From positions 8,829,001 through 8,893,000 of the forward strand of contig NZ_JAVDYB010000001.1 of the NCBI RefSeq assembly GCF_031458235.1: a stretch of 64,000 nucleotides of DNA, written 5' to 3'. The position numbers and the translations under genes were made by a program. The notes beneath the pieces are model-generated. The model saw only the letters and a list, made by a program, of their open reading frames with translations. It was not told the origin of the DNA and did not search any database. Positions 1-9,411 of the stretch are shown in pieces. Origin of the DNA: Catenuloplanes atrovinosus. GTDB taxonomy: Bacteria; Actinomycetota; Actinomycetes; Mycobacteriales; Micromonosporaceae. How positions within the stretch are numbered: the first letter of the stretch is position 1; each line of letters starts with the position of its first letter.

Positions 1-836
1 ATCACCCGGTTCGCCACCAGCAGCGTGTTGAGCACGCGCTGGCCGGACCGCCAGGCGCGCTCGATGCCGCGGAAGTAGGACTGTTCGTGCAGCAGGCTGT
101 TGTGCTGCGGCCAGTCGCCGAACGTGGGCCAGCCGTCCTCGCGCGAGTCGATCGGGTCGGTGCCCGCGATGATCGCCTCCAGCAGCGCGCCGATGCCGAG
201 CGTGGCGTGCGACGCGCAACCCCTCAGCGCGACCGCGGGGCCTCCGGCCGCCCACGCGTCGGCGCAGTGCAGGTCGCCGCCGAACGCGTCCGCGGCCGTG
301 ACGTGCGCGTGGCCGTCGATCCAGCCGTACAGCCGGCCGTCCGCGTCCACGCCGCGCGCCGCGGTGCCGGTCACCCCGGTCGCGATGTCCTCGACCGGGA
401 CGCAGCCGGTGGCCGGGGCGGCGGTCAGCGTGGCCGGAGTGCCGGCGCCGAGGCGCCCGAGCAACGTGCCGAGCCCCTGGCCGGTCTCGGTCGAGGTGAG
501 CCGGTAGCGGCCGTCGCCGGTGGTGACCGTGGTCCAGTCGGCGCGGGCGCTGTAGCCGCGGCCGGGAAGAACGAAACCCACGGCGCTCTGGTACGGGTAC
601 GCGCCCGCCGCGTCGCGGATCGTGTAGCGGCCGAGCCCGGTGGCGTCGAACCGGAACCGCTCCGCCGCGGCGGCGACCGCGGTGAACCCGTACCCCCCGT
701 TGTTCTTGGTGATGTGCCGGCCGTCCGGCGCGGCGAGCGTCACGCAGTCGTCGTCGAGATCGTAGGCGGCCGCCCACGCCGCGGCCTGCACCGGCGCGGG
801 AACGACGAGGAGCAGGGCGGTCAGCGCGGCCTTCAT
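1..836 (-). CDS. Secreted amidohydrolase-like metallohydrolase, N-terminal part (runs off the window)
   Basis: Read leftward from ATG at 834-836; 278 codons are visible and the C-terminus lies outside the window. Residues 1-19 (Lys3, then an Ala/Leu/Val core) look like a Sec signal peptide. After about 150 residues of beta-rich sequence comes a WIDGHAHV segment with His176 and His178, the HxH metal-binding motif that opens the TIM barrel of amidohydrolase/PHP-type hydrolases. HEQSYFRGIERAW at 250-262 resembles the conserved stretch that follows in secreted actinobacterial members. The substrate cannot be told. The gene is divergent from the ABC ATPase at 928, with 91 bp between them for both promoters. 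The fold assignment is by motif only. Confidence 0.72.
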   Translation of the reverse strand, partial: MKAALTALLLVVPAPVQAAAWAAAYDLDDDCVTLAAPDGRHITKNNGGYGFTAVAAAAERFRFDATGLGRYTIRDAAGAYPYQSAVGFVLPGRGYSARADWTTVTTGDGRYRLTSTETGQGLGTLLGRLGAGTPATLTAAPATGCVPVEDIATGVTGTAARGVDADGRLYGWIDGHAHVTAADAFGGDLHCADAWAAGGPAVALRGCASHATLGIGALLEAIIAGTDPIDSREDGWPTFGDWPQHNSLLHEQSYFRGIERAWRSGQRVLNTLLVANRV

Positions 837-927
837 CGGGCACCTCCGGTTGGGAGATCATCTGATCCACCAAGAGCCACCAGCATAGGGGCGGCGCGAC
901 GGGCGCGAAAGGGATAGGGTCCGGTCC

Positions 928-1593
928 ATGTCCGTGCTGTCCGTCGACGGCGTCACGCTGGGCTACGGCGGCGAGCCGGTGCTGCGGGACGTCTCGGTGC
1001 GCGCCGAGCCCGGCCGGCTGCTGGCCGTCACCGGGCCGTCCGGCGCCGGCAAGACCACGCTGCTGCATGCCATGGCCGGGCTGCTGCGCCCGTCCGCCGG
1101 CGAGGTGCGCGTCGGCGACGAGGCCGTCCGCGACCGCGACCACGCGGTGTCCCGGCGCGTCGTGCTGGTGCCGCAGGACAACGGGCTGGCCTCGATCCTC
1201 ACCGCCGGGGAGAACGTGCAGGTCGCGCTGATGGCGGTCGGCGTGCGCCCGGCGGACGCGCGCGCCGCCACCGCGGCCGCGCTGGCCTCGCTGGGCCTGG
1301 CGGAGCAGGCCGGGCAGTTGGTCGAGGAGCTGTCCGGCGGTCAGCAGCAGCGCACCGCGCTGGCCCGCGGGCTGGCGCTGGCCGGTGACGTGCTGCTGGC
1401 CGACGAGGTGACCAGCGAGCTGGACGCGGTGAACCGGCAGCGGGTGCTGGAGCGGCTGCGCGCGGAGGCCGACCGGGGCGCGGCCGTCGTGTTCGCCACG
1501 CACGACGCGGAGGCGGCCGCGTTCTGCGACGCGGAGCTGCATCTGCGAGATGGCCGCGCGGAGAGCTTAGCGATCGTTAAGTCCGCGCCCTAG
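928..1593 (+). CDS. ABC transporter ATP-binding protein, LolD/MacB-like
   Basis: This 221-residue nucleotide-binding subunit has Walker A GPSGAGKTT at 36-44, a Q-loop VLVPQDN, the signature LSGGQQQR near 138, and Walker B VLLADEVTSELD followed by the switch His in FATHD. Size and sequence fit the LolD/MacB/FtsE group, which partners FtsX-type permeases. No permease is adjacent, but two giant FtsX-type permeases start 1.8 kb downstream on the same strand and are the likely partners. The isobutyryl-CoA mutase gene begins 9 bp after the stop, so the two are probably co-transcribed. Start chosen at ATG 928, just before the first beta-strand. Confidence 0.9.
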   Translation: MSVLSVDGVTLGYGGEPVLRDVSVRAEPGRLLAVTGPSGAGKTTLLHAMAGLLRPSAGEVRVGDEAVRDRDHAVSRRVVLVPQDNGLASILTAGENVQVALMAVGVRPADARAATAAALASLGLAEQAGQLVEELSGGQQQRTALARGLALAGDVLLADEVTSELDAVNRQRVLERLRAEADRGAAVVFATHDAEAAAFCDAELHLRDGRAESLAIVKSAP

Positions 1594-1602
1594 ACTGGCG
1601 GC

Positions 1603-3276
1603 ATGGATGCCGAGCAGATCGCCGCCGGCCGTGCGCGCTGGCAGGCCCGGTACGACGCGGCCCGCAAACGGGACGCGGACTTCACCACGCTCTCCGGCGA
1701 GCCGGTCGCGCCGCTCTACGGCCCCCCGCCCGACGCCGACCTGCCCGGCTTCGCGCGGATCGGCTGGCCCGGCGAGTTCCCGTACACGCGCGGGCTGTAT
1801 CCGACCGGCTACCGCGGCCGGGCGTGGACCATCCGGCAGTTCTCCGGGTTCGGCAACGCGCGGCAGACCAACGAGCGGTACAAGATGCTGCTCGCGGCCG
1901 GGGGCGGCGGCCTCTCCGTGGCGTTCGACATGCCCACGCTGATGGGGTACGACTCGGACGACGCCCGCGCGCTCGGCGAGGTCGGGCACTGCGGCGTCGC
2001 GGTGGACTCGGCCGCGGACATGGACGTGCTCTTCGACGGCATCGACCTGGGCGCGGTCACCACCAGCATGACCATCTCCGGCCCGGCCGTGCCGATCTTC
2101 TGCATGTACCTGGTGGCCGCGGAGCGTCAGGGCGCCGCGCTCGGGTCGCTGGACGGCACGCTGCAGACCGACATCTTCAAGGAGTACATCGCGCAGAAGG
2201 AGTGGCTGTTCGCGCCGGAGCCGCACCTGCGCCTGATCGGCGACCTGATGGAGTTCTGCGCGGCGGAGATCCCGCGCTACAAGCCGCTGTCCGTCTCCGG
2301 CTACCACATCCGGGAGGCGGGCTCGACGGCCGCGCAGGAGTTGGCGTACACGCTGGCGGACGGCTTCGGCTACGTGGAACTGGGCCTGTCCCGGGGGCTG
2401 GACGTCAACCGGTTCGCGCCCGGGCTGAGCTTCTTCTTCGACGCGCACGTGGACTTCTTCGAGGAGATCGCGAAGTTCCGGGCCGCGCGCCGGATCTGGG
2501 CCCGCTGGCTGCGCGACGTCTACGGCGCCACCGACGAGCGCGCGATGTGGCTGCGCTTCCACACGCAGACCGCGGGCGTGTCGCTCACCGCGCAACAGCC
2601 GGTCAACAACGTGGTACGGACCGCGGTGGAGGCGCTCGCGGCCGTGCTCGGCGGCACCAACTCGCTGCACACCAACGCGCTGGACGAGACGCTGGCGCTG
2701 CCCACCGAGGAGTCCGCGGAGATCGCGCTGCGCACCCAGCAGGTGCTGATGGAGGAGACCGGCGTGGCGAACGTGGCCGACCCGCTCGGCGGCTCCTGGT
2801 ACGTGGAGGCGCTCACCGACCGGATCGAGGAGGCGGCCGAGGCGATCTTCACGCGCATCCGCGACCTCGGCGGCGACGGCACCATCACGTCCGGCATCCT
2901 GCGCGGCATCGAGGACGGCTGGTTCACCTCGGAGATCGCCGAGTCGGCGTTCGCGTACCAGGCGGCGCTGGAGAAGGGCGACAAGCGGATCGTCGGCGTG
3001 AACGTCCACACCGGTACGGTCACGAAGGACCTGGAGATCCTGCGCATCTCGCACGAGGTCGAGCTGGAGCAGCGCAAGACGCTGGCCCGGCGGCGCGCCG
3101 CGCGGGACGGCGCGGGGGTGCGGCGCGCGCTGGACGAGCTGGCGGCGGCGTGCCGTACCGACGTGAACCTGATCCCGGCCATGCTGGACGCCGCCCGCGC
3201 GGAGGCCACGCTCGGCGAGATCTGCGGCGTGCTGCGTCACGAGTGGGGCGTCTACCGGGAGCCGGCCCGCTTCTGA
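1603..3276 (+). CDS. icmA: Isobutyryl-CoA mutase large subunit
   Basis: This 557-residue enzyme is the substrate-binding subunit of a coenzyme-B12-dependent acyl-CoA mutase. It interconverts isobutyryl-CoA and n-butyryl-CoA, linking valine breakdown to butyryl-CoA supply. It is collinear with Streptomyces IcmA. The residues that separate isobutyryl- from methylmalonyl-CoA mutases are the isobutyryl type: Phe80 in IRQFSGFG (Tyr in methylmalonyl-CoA mutase) and Gln198 in IAQKEW (Arg there). The C-terminal cobalamin-binding domain is absent, as expected for IcmA, so a separate small subunit (IcmB) is required; none is in the window. It sits 9 bp behind an ABC ATPase gene and ahead of two permeases, an unusual place for a metabolic enzyme. 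Confidence 0.93.
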   Translation: MDAEQIAAGRARWQARYDAARKRDADFTTLSGEPVAPLYGPPPDADLPGFARIGWPGEFPYTRGLYPTGYRGRAWTIRQFSGFGNARQTNERYKMLLAAGGGGLSVAFDMPTLMGYDSDDARALGEVGHCGVAVDSAADMDVLFDGIDLGAVTTSMTISGPAVPIFCMYLVAAERQGAALGSLDGTLQTDIFKEYIAQKEWLFAPEPHLRLIGDLMEFCAAEIPRYKPLSVSGYHIREAGSTAAQELAYTLADGFGYVELGLSRGLDVNRFAPGLSFFFDAHVDFFEEIAKFRAARRIWARWLRDVYGATDERAMWLRFHTQTAGVSLTAQQPVNNVVRTAVEALAAVLGGTNSLHTNALDETLALPTEESAEIALRTQQVLMEETGVANVADPLGGSWYVEALTDRIEEAAEAIFTRIRDLGGDGTITSGILRGIEDGWFTSEIAESAFAYQAALEKGDKRIVGVNVHTGTVTKDLEILRISHEVELEQRKTLARRRAARDGAGVRRALDELAAACRTDVNLIPAMLDAARAEATLGEICGVLRHEWGVYREPARF

Positions 3277-3360
3277 GCAACAGCCTGGTATCGGTTCCCG
3301 GAGACGGGGACGCCGGACCGGCCCGAGATCGCCTACCGTCGCAGTGACGGGCGGCGATCC

Positions 3361-6354
3361 ATGGGGGTGGGCGGCATGCTGGGACTGCTGGCGGGCCTGA
3401 TCCGCGGCCATCGCGCCCGGCTGCTGATCTTCGCGCTGCTGGCCGGGCTGTGCGTGGCCGCCGCGGCCGCCATCCCGGCCTGGTCCGGCGCGGCCGCGAC
3501 CGGCACCACGGTGTCCGCGCTCGGCGACACCGCGCCCGGTGACCGGTCGGCGCGGCTCGGCGGCGTCCTGCGCCCCGACCCGCTCGCGCTGGCCGCCTCC
3601 GCGACCGTGGCGGCCGACCTGCTGCCCGGCGCCCGGTTCACGCGGTACGCCGCGGTCGGCGCCACCGTCACCGGCGCCGGCCCGGACGGCCCGGAGACGT
3701 TCCGGCTCCACCACCTGGACGGCGCCTGCGCCCGCCTGGTCCTGGACGGCGCCTGCGCGGACGGCCCGGGCGAGATCATGATGTCGGCCGAGACCGCCGC
3801 GCGGTTCGGCGTCGCGGCCGGCGACCGGATCGGCCTCCAGGGCGCGCCCGGCGCGGCCGTGCCGTTCACCGTCACCGGCGTGTTCCGGCCGGCCGAGGTG
3901 GACGACGAGTTCTGGACCGTGCGCACCGCGCCCGGCCTGACCCCGGACCGCGGCGCGCTGCTCGGCGACCGCGGGGGGTTCGAGCCGCTCGGCGTGCCGG
4001 CCACCGACGTGACGTACGACTACGTGCTGCGCACCGACGTGCCGCTGGACGTGCCCGCGATCCGCGCCGACCTGGCCGGGCTCACCCCGCAGCGGCTCGA
4101 CGACCTGATCCTCAACACCCGGCTGCCCGTGCTGCTCGACGGGCTGCGCGGCAACGAGGACGCGCTGTTCCGCGGCGCCACCGTCACCGCCGCGCAGCTC
4201 GCGCTGCTCGGCGGGTTCGTGCTGCTGCTGGCCGCCGCGCAGCTCGCGGCCGAGCGCCGGGACGAGGCCGCGCTCGCGGCGCTGCGCGGCGCGCCGGCCG
4301 GCACCAGGAGCCTGGTCGCGGTCACGCCCGGCCTGCTCGCCGTGCTGATCGCGGCGCCGGCCGGGCTGGCCGCCGGCTACGGCGCGGCGGCGCTGGCCGC
4401 GCGCGCCGAGTTCAGTGCCGTGCCGCCGCCCGAGCCGTCGCTGGCCTGGGCCGGCGTGGCCGCGCTCGGCTGCGTCGCCGTGGTGCTGATCGCGGCCGTG
4501 GTGCACCGGCCGCGCGGCCCGGTGCTGGAGGGGCTGCGCCGCACGCCGTCCCGGCTCCGGGTCCAGCCGCTGGACGCGGTCACGCTGGTCGTCCTGGCGC
4601 TCGCGGCCGCGGCCTGGTTCGAGATCGACAGCGCCGGCGCGCCCGCGGCCGAGGGCGTGGCGCTGCTCGGGCCCGCGCTGTTCGCGCTCGGCGGCGGGCT
4701 GCTGGCCGCGCGCCTGGTGCCGCCGCTCGCCGCGCGCGTGGCCACGCACCGGTTGCGCACCGGGCGGCTCGGCTCCGGGCTGGCCGCGCTGCAACTGGCC
4801 CGGCGGCCCGGCGGCCACCGCGTGATCACGCTTTTCGCCGCTGCGATCGCGCTGCTGGTCCAGGCCGTCGCCGCGGCCGACCTGGGCGTCCGGGCCGCCG
4901 GCGAACGCGCCCGGTGGGAGGTCGGCGCGGACCGGGTGCTCGCGGTGCGCTCGACCGGCCCGCAGGCGCTGCGCGACGCCGTGCACCGGGCCGACCCGGA
5001 CGGGCGGTGGGCGATGCCGGTGCTGCGCGCCCGGCACGGCGGCGCCCCGCTGCTCGCGGTGGAGCCGGAGCGGGCGGTCGCGGTCATGGCCCGGCCGCGC
5101 GGGCTCGACCCCGGCCGGCTGGACGCGCTGCCCGGCCTGCTCCGGGCGGACACCAACCCGGTGGTGACGGTCGACGGCGGCACGCTGGTGCTGGACGTGG
5201 AGGTGGACGAGCTGTCCACCGCGGACGACCTCGCGGTGCACCTGGTCGACCCGGCCGGCACGCCGGTGACGGTCAGCCTGCCGCTGCCGCTCACACCCGG
5301 GCGCACCACGGTCCGGGCGCCGGTCGAGGGCTGCGCGGCCGGCTGCCGGCTGGTCTACCTCGGGTTCGTGCCCGGGCCGGCCGGCCTGCGCCTGCTCGAG
5401 CTGCGCCAGGAGGGGCCGGACCGGACCGTGCTCACCGGCGCGGAGCTCGGCGCGCCCGGTCGCTGGCGGCCCGGCTTCAACCTCGGCGCCGCGCTGCTGT
5501 CGATGCGGCAGGACGGCCCGTGGCTGGCCGCCCGGTTCGAGGGCACCAGCCCGCGCGACTCGCCGATCGAGGTCCGGGTGCGGCAGGCGGACGTGCCGGT
5601 GCCGGTCCCGGTGGTGGTGGCCGCGGCCGAGGCGGGCGTGCAGGCGGACGGCATCCGCGAGGCCACCGGCTTCGACCTCAGCACGTGGCCGGTCACCATG
5701 ACCGGCGGGCTGCCCTCGGTGCCCGGCCTCGGCCACAACGGCCTGCTGATCGACTACGAGTACGCGGTACGGCTGCTGGAGGGGCCGGCGCTGAACGCGA
5801 CCTACGAGGTGTGGCTGGCCCCGGACGCGCCGGCCGGGGTGCGCGACGACCTGCGCGCGGCCGGGCTGACCGTGGTGGGCGAGACCACGATCGACGCGCG
5901 GGCCGCCGAGCTGCGCGCGCAGGGGCCCGGGCAGGCCGCCCGGCTGCACCTGGCCGCCGCCCTCTTCGGCATGGTGCTGGCGCTGGCCGGGATCGTGCTG
6001 GTCGGCACCGTGGAACGGTCCCGGCGCGCGGCCGACCTGGGCGCGCTGCGGGCGCAGGGCCTGTCCGCCTCGGCCGCGGGCACCGCGTCCCGGTGGGACC
6101 GGGTGGTGCTGGTGCTGTCCGGCGTCACGGCCGGCGTGCTGCTCGGACGGCTCAGCTGGGCCGTGCACGACGGGCTGCTGCCGGTCTTCGCGGACGGCGC
6201 CGCACCGTCCGTGCCCGTGCAGCCGTACTGGGCGGCGGCCGCGGTGGCGGTGGCGACCGCGGCGCTGCTCACCGCCGCGCTCCGCCGCGACTCCCGCCCG
6301 GATCGGGCATCACCAGCCCGCGGCCGGGCATCCCGGGCGGGGGACCGGCCGTGA
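3361..6354 (+). CDS. Giant FtsX-like ABC permease (first of a pair)
   Basis: A 997-residue membrane protein with about ten predicted helices: one at 19-40, a cluster at about 278-510, and three near the C-terminus (about 862-985). Two large extracytoplasmic regions separate the clusters. This is a duplicated FtsX/MacB permease plan. The second extracellular domain carries a CAAGC pair that the next gene matches as CATGC, suggesting a conserved disulfide. Its stop overlaps the start of the next permease (GTGA), so the two are translationally coupled and probably form one heterodimeric transporter energised by a flanking ATPase (928 or 9412). Substrate unknown. Start is ATG 3361; an in-frame ATG at 3376 is an alternative. 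Confidence 0.88.
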   Translation: MGVGGMLGLLAGLIRGHRARLLIFALLAGLCVAAAAAIPAWSGAAATGTTVSALGDTAPGDRSARLGGVLRPDPLALAASATVAADLLPGARFTRYAAVGATVTGAGPDGPETFRLHHLDGACARLVLDGACADGPGEIMMSAETAARFGVAAGDRIGLQGAPGAAVPFTVTGVFRPAEVDDEFWTVRTAPGLTPDRGALLGDRGGFEPLGVPATDVTYDYVLRTDVPLDVPAIRADLAGLTPQRLDDLILNTRLPVLLDGLRGNEDALFRGATVTAAQLALLGGFVLLLAAAQLAAERRDEAALAALRGAPAGTRSLVAVTPGLLAVLIAAPAGLAAGYGAAALAARAEFSAVPPPEPSLAWAGVAALGCVAVVLIAAVVHRPRGPVLEGLRRTPSRLRVQPLDAVTLVVLALAAAAWFEIDSAGAPAAEGVALLGPALFALGGGLLAARLVPPLAARVATHRLRTGRLGSGLAALQLARRPGGHRVITLFAAAIALLVQAVAAADLGVRAAGERARWEVGADRVLAVRSTGPQALRDAVHRADPDGRWAMPVLRARHGGAPLLAVEPERAVAVMARPRGLDPGRLDALPGLLRADTNPVVTVDGGTLVLDVEVDELSTADDLAVHLVDPAGTPVTVSLPLPLTPGRTTVRAPVEGCAAGCRLVYLGFVPGPAGLRLLELRQEGPDRTVLTGAELGAPGRWRPGFNLGAALLSMRQDGPWLAARFEGTSPRDSPIEVRVRQADVPVPVPVVVAAAEAGVQADGIREATGFDLSTWPVTMTGGLPSVPGLGHNGLLIDYEYAVRLLEGPALNATYEVWLAPDAPAGVRDDLRAAGLTVVGETTIDARAAELRAQGPGQAARLHLAAALFGMVLALAGIVLVGTVERSRRAADLGALRAQGLSASAAGTASRWDRVVLVLSGVTAGVLLGRLSWAVHDGLLPVFADGAAPSVPVQPYWAAAAVAVATAALLTAALRRDSRPDRASPARGRASRAGDRP

Positions 6355-9320
6355 TCGCGCTGGTGCGCGCCGCGCTGCGCGCCCGGTGGCGGTCCGCGCT
6401 GGTGATGATGCTGCTCGCGGCCGCCGCCGCGGGTGCCGCCGCCGCGCCGCTGCTCTACGAGCCGGCCGCCCGCCGCGCCGCCACCGTCACCGAGGTCGCC
6501 GCGGCCCCGGCCGCCGAGCGCCGGCTCACGGCCGAGCGGCACCTCTCACCCGTGGTGCCGGACCGCACACAGCCGGAGCGCGCGTTCCCGCCGGAGCTGA
6601 TCGGTGACCTGCCGACCGTGGCCGGGTTCGACTCGATCGGCGGGCTCTGGACGAACGGGCTGATCGTCGACCCCGCGGCCCTGCCGCCGGACCCGGGCGA
6701 GACGCTGACCGGGCTGAACGGCACGCTCGCCTGGCGGAGTGAGGTGTGCGCGCACCTCACGGTCACGGCCGGGCGCTGCGCCACCGGATACAACGAGATC
6801 GTGGCCAGCGCGCGGACGGCCGACCGGGCCGCGCTCGCGGTCGGCGACACCGTGGTCTTCCACACCTCGGACCGGTACCCGCTGAACCGGTACACCGTGG
6901 TCGGCCTGTACACGCCGGCCGACCCGGCCGCGGGCTACTGGGCCGGGCGCCCGTTCTTCGCCGGGTGGCAGGCGCGCGATCCGGTCGCGGACCCGTTCTT
7001 CACCACCCGGGAGACCGTGCACCGCACGCTCTCCGCCGACTACGTCGAGGCGGCCGACCTGGTCGCCCGGCCGGAGGCGTTCCCGGGCCCGGCGCGTACC
7101 GCCACGGACGTGGTGGGCCGCTGGGCGGCCGGCACCGAGTGGTCGGTACGGACCGACCTGCACGCGCTGGACGCCCGGATCACGGCCGGCGACGCCCAGC
7201 TCCGCGACGGGCTGGCGCTGGCCGGGCTGCCGCTGGTGCTGCTCGCCTGGCTGGTGCTCTGGTTCGCGGTCTCGTTCGGCGTGGCGCTGCGCCGCACCGA
7301 GGCCGGCCTGTTCGCGCTGCGCGGCACGCCGTCGTCGCTGCGCTGGGCGCTGGTCCTCGCGGAGGCGGTGCTCCCGGTGCTGGCCGGCACGCCGCTCGGC
7401 TACCTGGCGGCCTGGCTGCTGGTCTCGGTCGTGTCCGCGACCACGCTGGACGGCGCGCCCACGGTGACGCCGGCCGCGGGCTCGATGTGGTACGCGGTCG
7501 CGGCCGTCGCCGGCGCGCTGCTGGTCGGCCTGGCCGCGCAGTGGCGGGCCGTGGTCGCGCCGGTCGCGGTGCTGCTGCGCGCCACGCCGGCCCGGCACCG
7601 GCAGGTCGCGGTGAGCACGCTGGACGTGGTGGCCGGCGCGCTGGCCGCCGCCGCGGCGTACCAGGTGAGCGCCGTCGACGAGCCGGCCGGCGGGCTGGAA
7701 CTGCTGGTCCCGATGCTGATCGCGCTCACCGCCGGGCTGCTCGGCGCGCGGCTCGCCGGGCTGCTGGCCGGGCGCGCGGCCGGCCGGGCGCTGCGCCGCG
7801 GCCGGCTGGTGCGCGGGCTGGCCGCCGCCGAGTTCGCCCGCCAGCCGGCCCAACTGCGCGTCGTGGCGATCTCCGTCATCGTGTTCGCGCTGGTCGGCTT
7901 CTCGGCCACCGCGTCCGTGGTGGCGGCGGAGGGCCGCGGCGATCGGGCCCGGATCGACCTGGGCGCGCCCCGCGTGCTCACCGTCGCGGACGCGGGCGAG
8001 CAGGACCTGCTGCGCGCCGTGCGCGCGGCCGACCCGGAGGGCCGGTACGCGATGGCGACCGCGCGGATCACCCGGGCCGAGCTGGACGCGCTCGCGGTGG
8101 ACAGCACCCGGCTGGCGACGGTCGCGGACTGGGACCCGCGCTTCGGCCCGGACGCGGCCACGGTCGCGTCACTGATCCGGCCCCGCCCGGCCACCCCGCT
8201 GCGGATCACCGGCGAGTCCGTGACCGTGCGCGCGACCGCGGTGTCGCCACCGCCGGACACCCGCCTCTGGATCACGCTGCTGCCGGCCACCGGCCCGATC
8301 GTCCGGGTGCGGGCCGGCGACCTGCGGGACGGGACGCACGAGTACCGGGCCGCCGTCCCGGCCTGCGCGACCGGCTGCCGGCTCGGCGTGCTGGAGGTGG
8401 AGACGCCGTTCGCCGTGGAGTACGCGGTGGACGTGACCGTCTCCGCGATCACGGACGCGACCGGGCCGGTCGACGCGGGCCTGACCGACCCGGCCCGGTG
8501 GCGCGTCACCTCCGGCTCCGTGCTGGACAGCCCGGACCTGGCCGTGGACGCGCGCGGCGCCCGGCTGTCCCACACCGGCCGCGGACGGCCCGACCTGCGG
8601 CTGATCCCGGTCGTGACGCCGGTCCCGCTGCCCGTGGTCACCGGCGGCGAACCGGACGACGTGCTCCCGTCCGCGACCGGGCCGGTCCCGATCGCGCGCG
8701 CCGGGCACCTCGCGGCCGGGCCGGCCGGCGCGATCACACTGGTCGACCTGGAGTACGCGGACCTCGCCGCCTACGACGCCGCGATGGCCGCCGAGCCGCA
8801 GGTCTGGCTGCGCGCGGACACGCCGGACTCGGTGGTGACGGCACTGACCACGCACGGGCTGGTGATCACGGGCGAGCGCACGGTGGCGGAGCGGACCACG
8901 GTCCTGGCCGGCCAGGGCGCCGCGCTGGCGCTGCGATTCCACCTGCTCACCGCGGCCGGCGCGGTGCTGCTCGGCGTGGGCGCGCTCCTCGTGCTCGGCG
9001 CGGACCGGCCGCGGCGGGTCCGGCAGCTGCGCGCGCTGCGGGCGCAGGGCCTGGGCGCCGGGCCGGCGTGGCGGAGCCAACTGGTCGCGCAGCTCGCGGT
9101 GGTCGGCGCGGGCGTGGTGCTGGGGCTGGCCGCGGGCGCGCTCGCCTGGTGGATGACGCGCGGCGCGATCACGTACTACGTGGACGACTGGGCGGGTCCG
9201 GCCCCGCCGGACTGGCCGCGGGCCGAGGCGCTGCTCGGGCCGGTCACCGCGCTGGTGGTGCTGTCTCTGGTGGCGGCCGGTTCGGCGCTGTCGCTGCGCC
9301 GGGCGGTGGAGGAGCGATGA
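6351..9320 (+). CDS. Giant FtsX-like ABC permease (second of a pair)
   Basis: A 989-residue paralogue of the preceding permease with the same plan: an N-terminal helix, a large Cys-containing extracellular domain, a mid-protein helix cluster (about residues 285-530), a second extracellular domain with CATGC, and three C-terminal helices. The open frame extends far upstream, but homology to the first permease begins at the GTG at 6351, which overlaps the previous stop as GTGA, so this start was chosen. Both proteins share the phrase LRALRAQGL before the last helices. The gene is followed after 91 bp by an ABC ATPase. The pair probably exports or remodels a surface molecule, as MacB/LolCDE-type transporters do; that is inference. 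Confidence 0.87.
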   Translation: MIALVRAALRARWRSALVMMLLAAAAAGAAAAPLLYEPAARRAATVTEVAAAPAAERRLTAERHLSPVVPDRTQPERAFPPELIGDLPTVAGFDSIGGLWTNGLIVDPAALPPDPGETLTGLNGTLAWRSEVCAHLTVTAGRCATGYNEIVASARTADRAALAVGDTVVFHTSDRYPLNRYTVVGLYTPADPAAGYWAGRPFFAGWQARDPVADPFFTTRETVHRTLSADYVEAADLVARPEAFPGPARTATDVVGRWAAGTEWSVRTDLHALDARITAGDAQLRDGLALAGLPLVLLAWLVLWFAVSFGVALRRTEAGLFALRGTPSSLRWALVLAEAVLPVLAGTPLGYLAAWLLVSVVSATTLDGAPTVTPAAGSMWYAVAAVAGALLVGLAAQWRAVVAPVAVLLRATPARHRQVAVSTLDVVAGALAAAAAYQVSAVDEPAGGLELLVPMLIALTAGLLGARLAGLLAGRAAGRALRRGRLVRGLAAAEFARQPAQLRVVAISVIVFALVGFSATASVVAAEGRGDRARIDLGAPRVLTVADAGEQDLLRAVRAADPEGRYAMATARITRAELDALAVDSTRLATVADWDPRFGPDAATVASLIRPRPATPLRITGESVTVRATAVSPPPDTRLWITLLPATGPIVRVRAGDLRDGTHEYRAAVPACATGCRLGVLEVETPFAVEYAVDVTVSAITDATGPVDAGLTDPARWRVTSGSVLDSPDLAVDARGARLSHTGRGRPDLRLIPVVTPVPLPVVTGGEPDDVLPSATGPVPIARAGHLAAGPAGAITLVDLEYADLAAYDAAMAAEPQVWLRADTPDSVVTALTTHGLVITGERTVAERTTVLAGQGAALALRFHLLTAAGAVLLGVGALLVLGADRPRRVRQLRALRAQGLGAGPAWRSQLVAQLAVVGAGVVLGLAAGALAWWMTRGAITYYVDDWAGPAPPDWPRAEALLGPVTALVVLSLVAAGSALSLRRAVEER

Positions 9321-9411
9321 GCCGATCCGGGGGTACGGACGCGCCTCGGTCCGGGCCGCGCGGCGGCGTACCCGCTGATGGTCGTGATGGTGATCTGCGA
9401 GGGGTGGTCGG

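Noticed and set aside
1567-6168. A 1,533-codon open frame on the minus strand opposite icmA and the first permease
   Set aside because: It is a mirror frame of very GC-rich coding DNA. Its product is Arg/Gly/Pro-rich with no domains, while the plus strand carries clear IcmA and FtsX homology.
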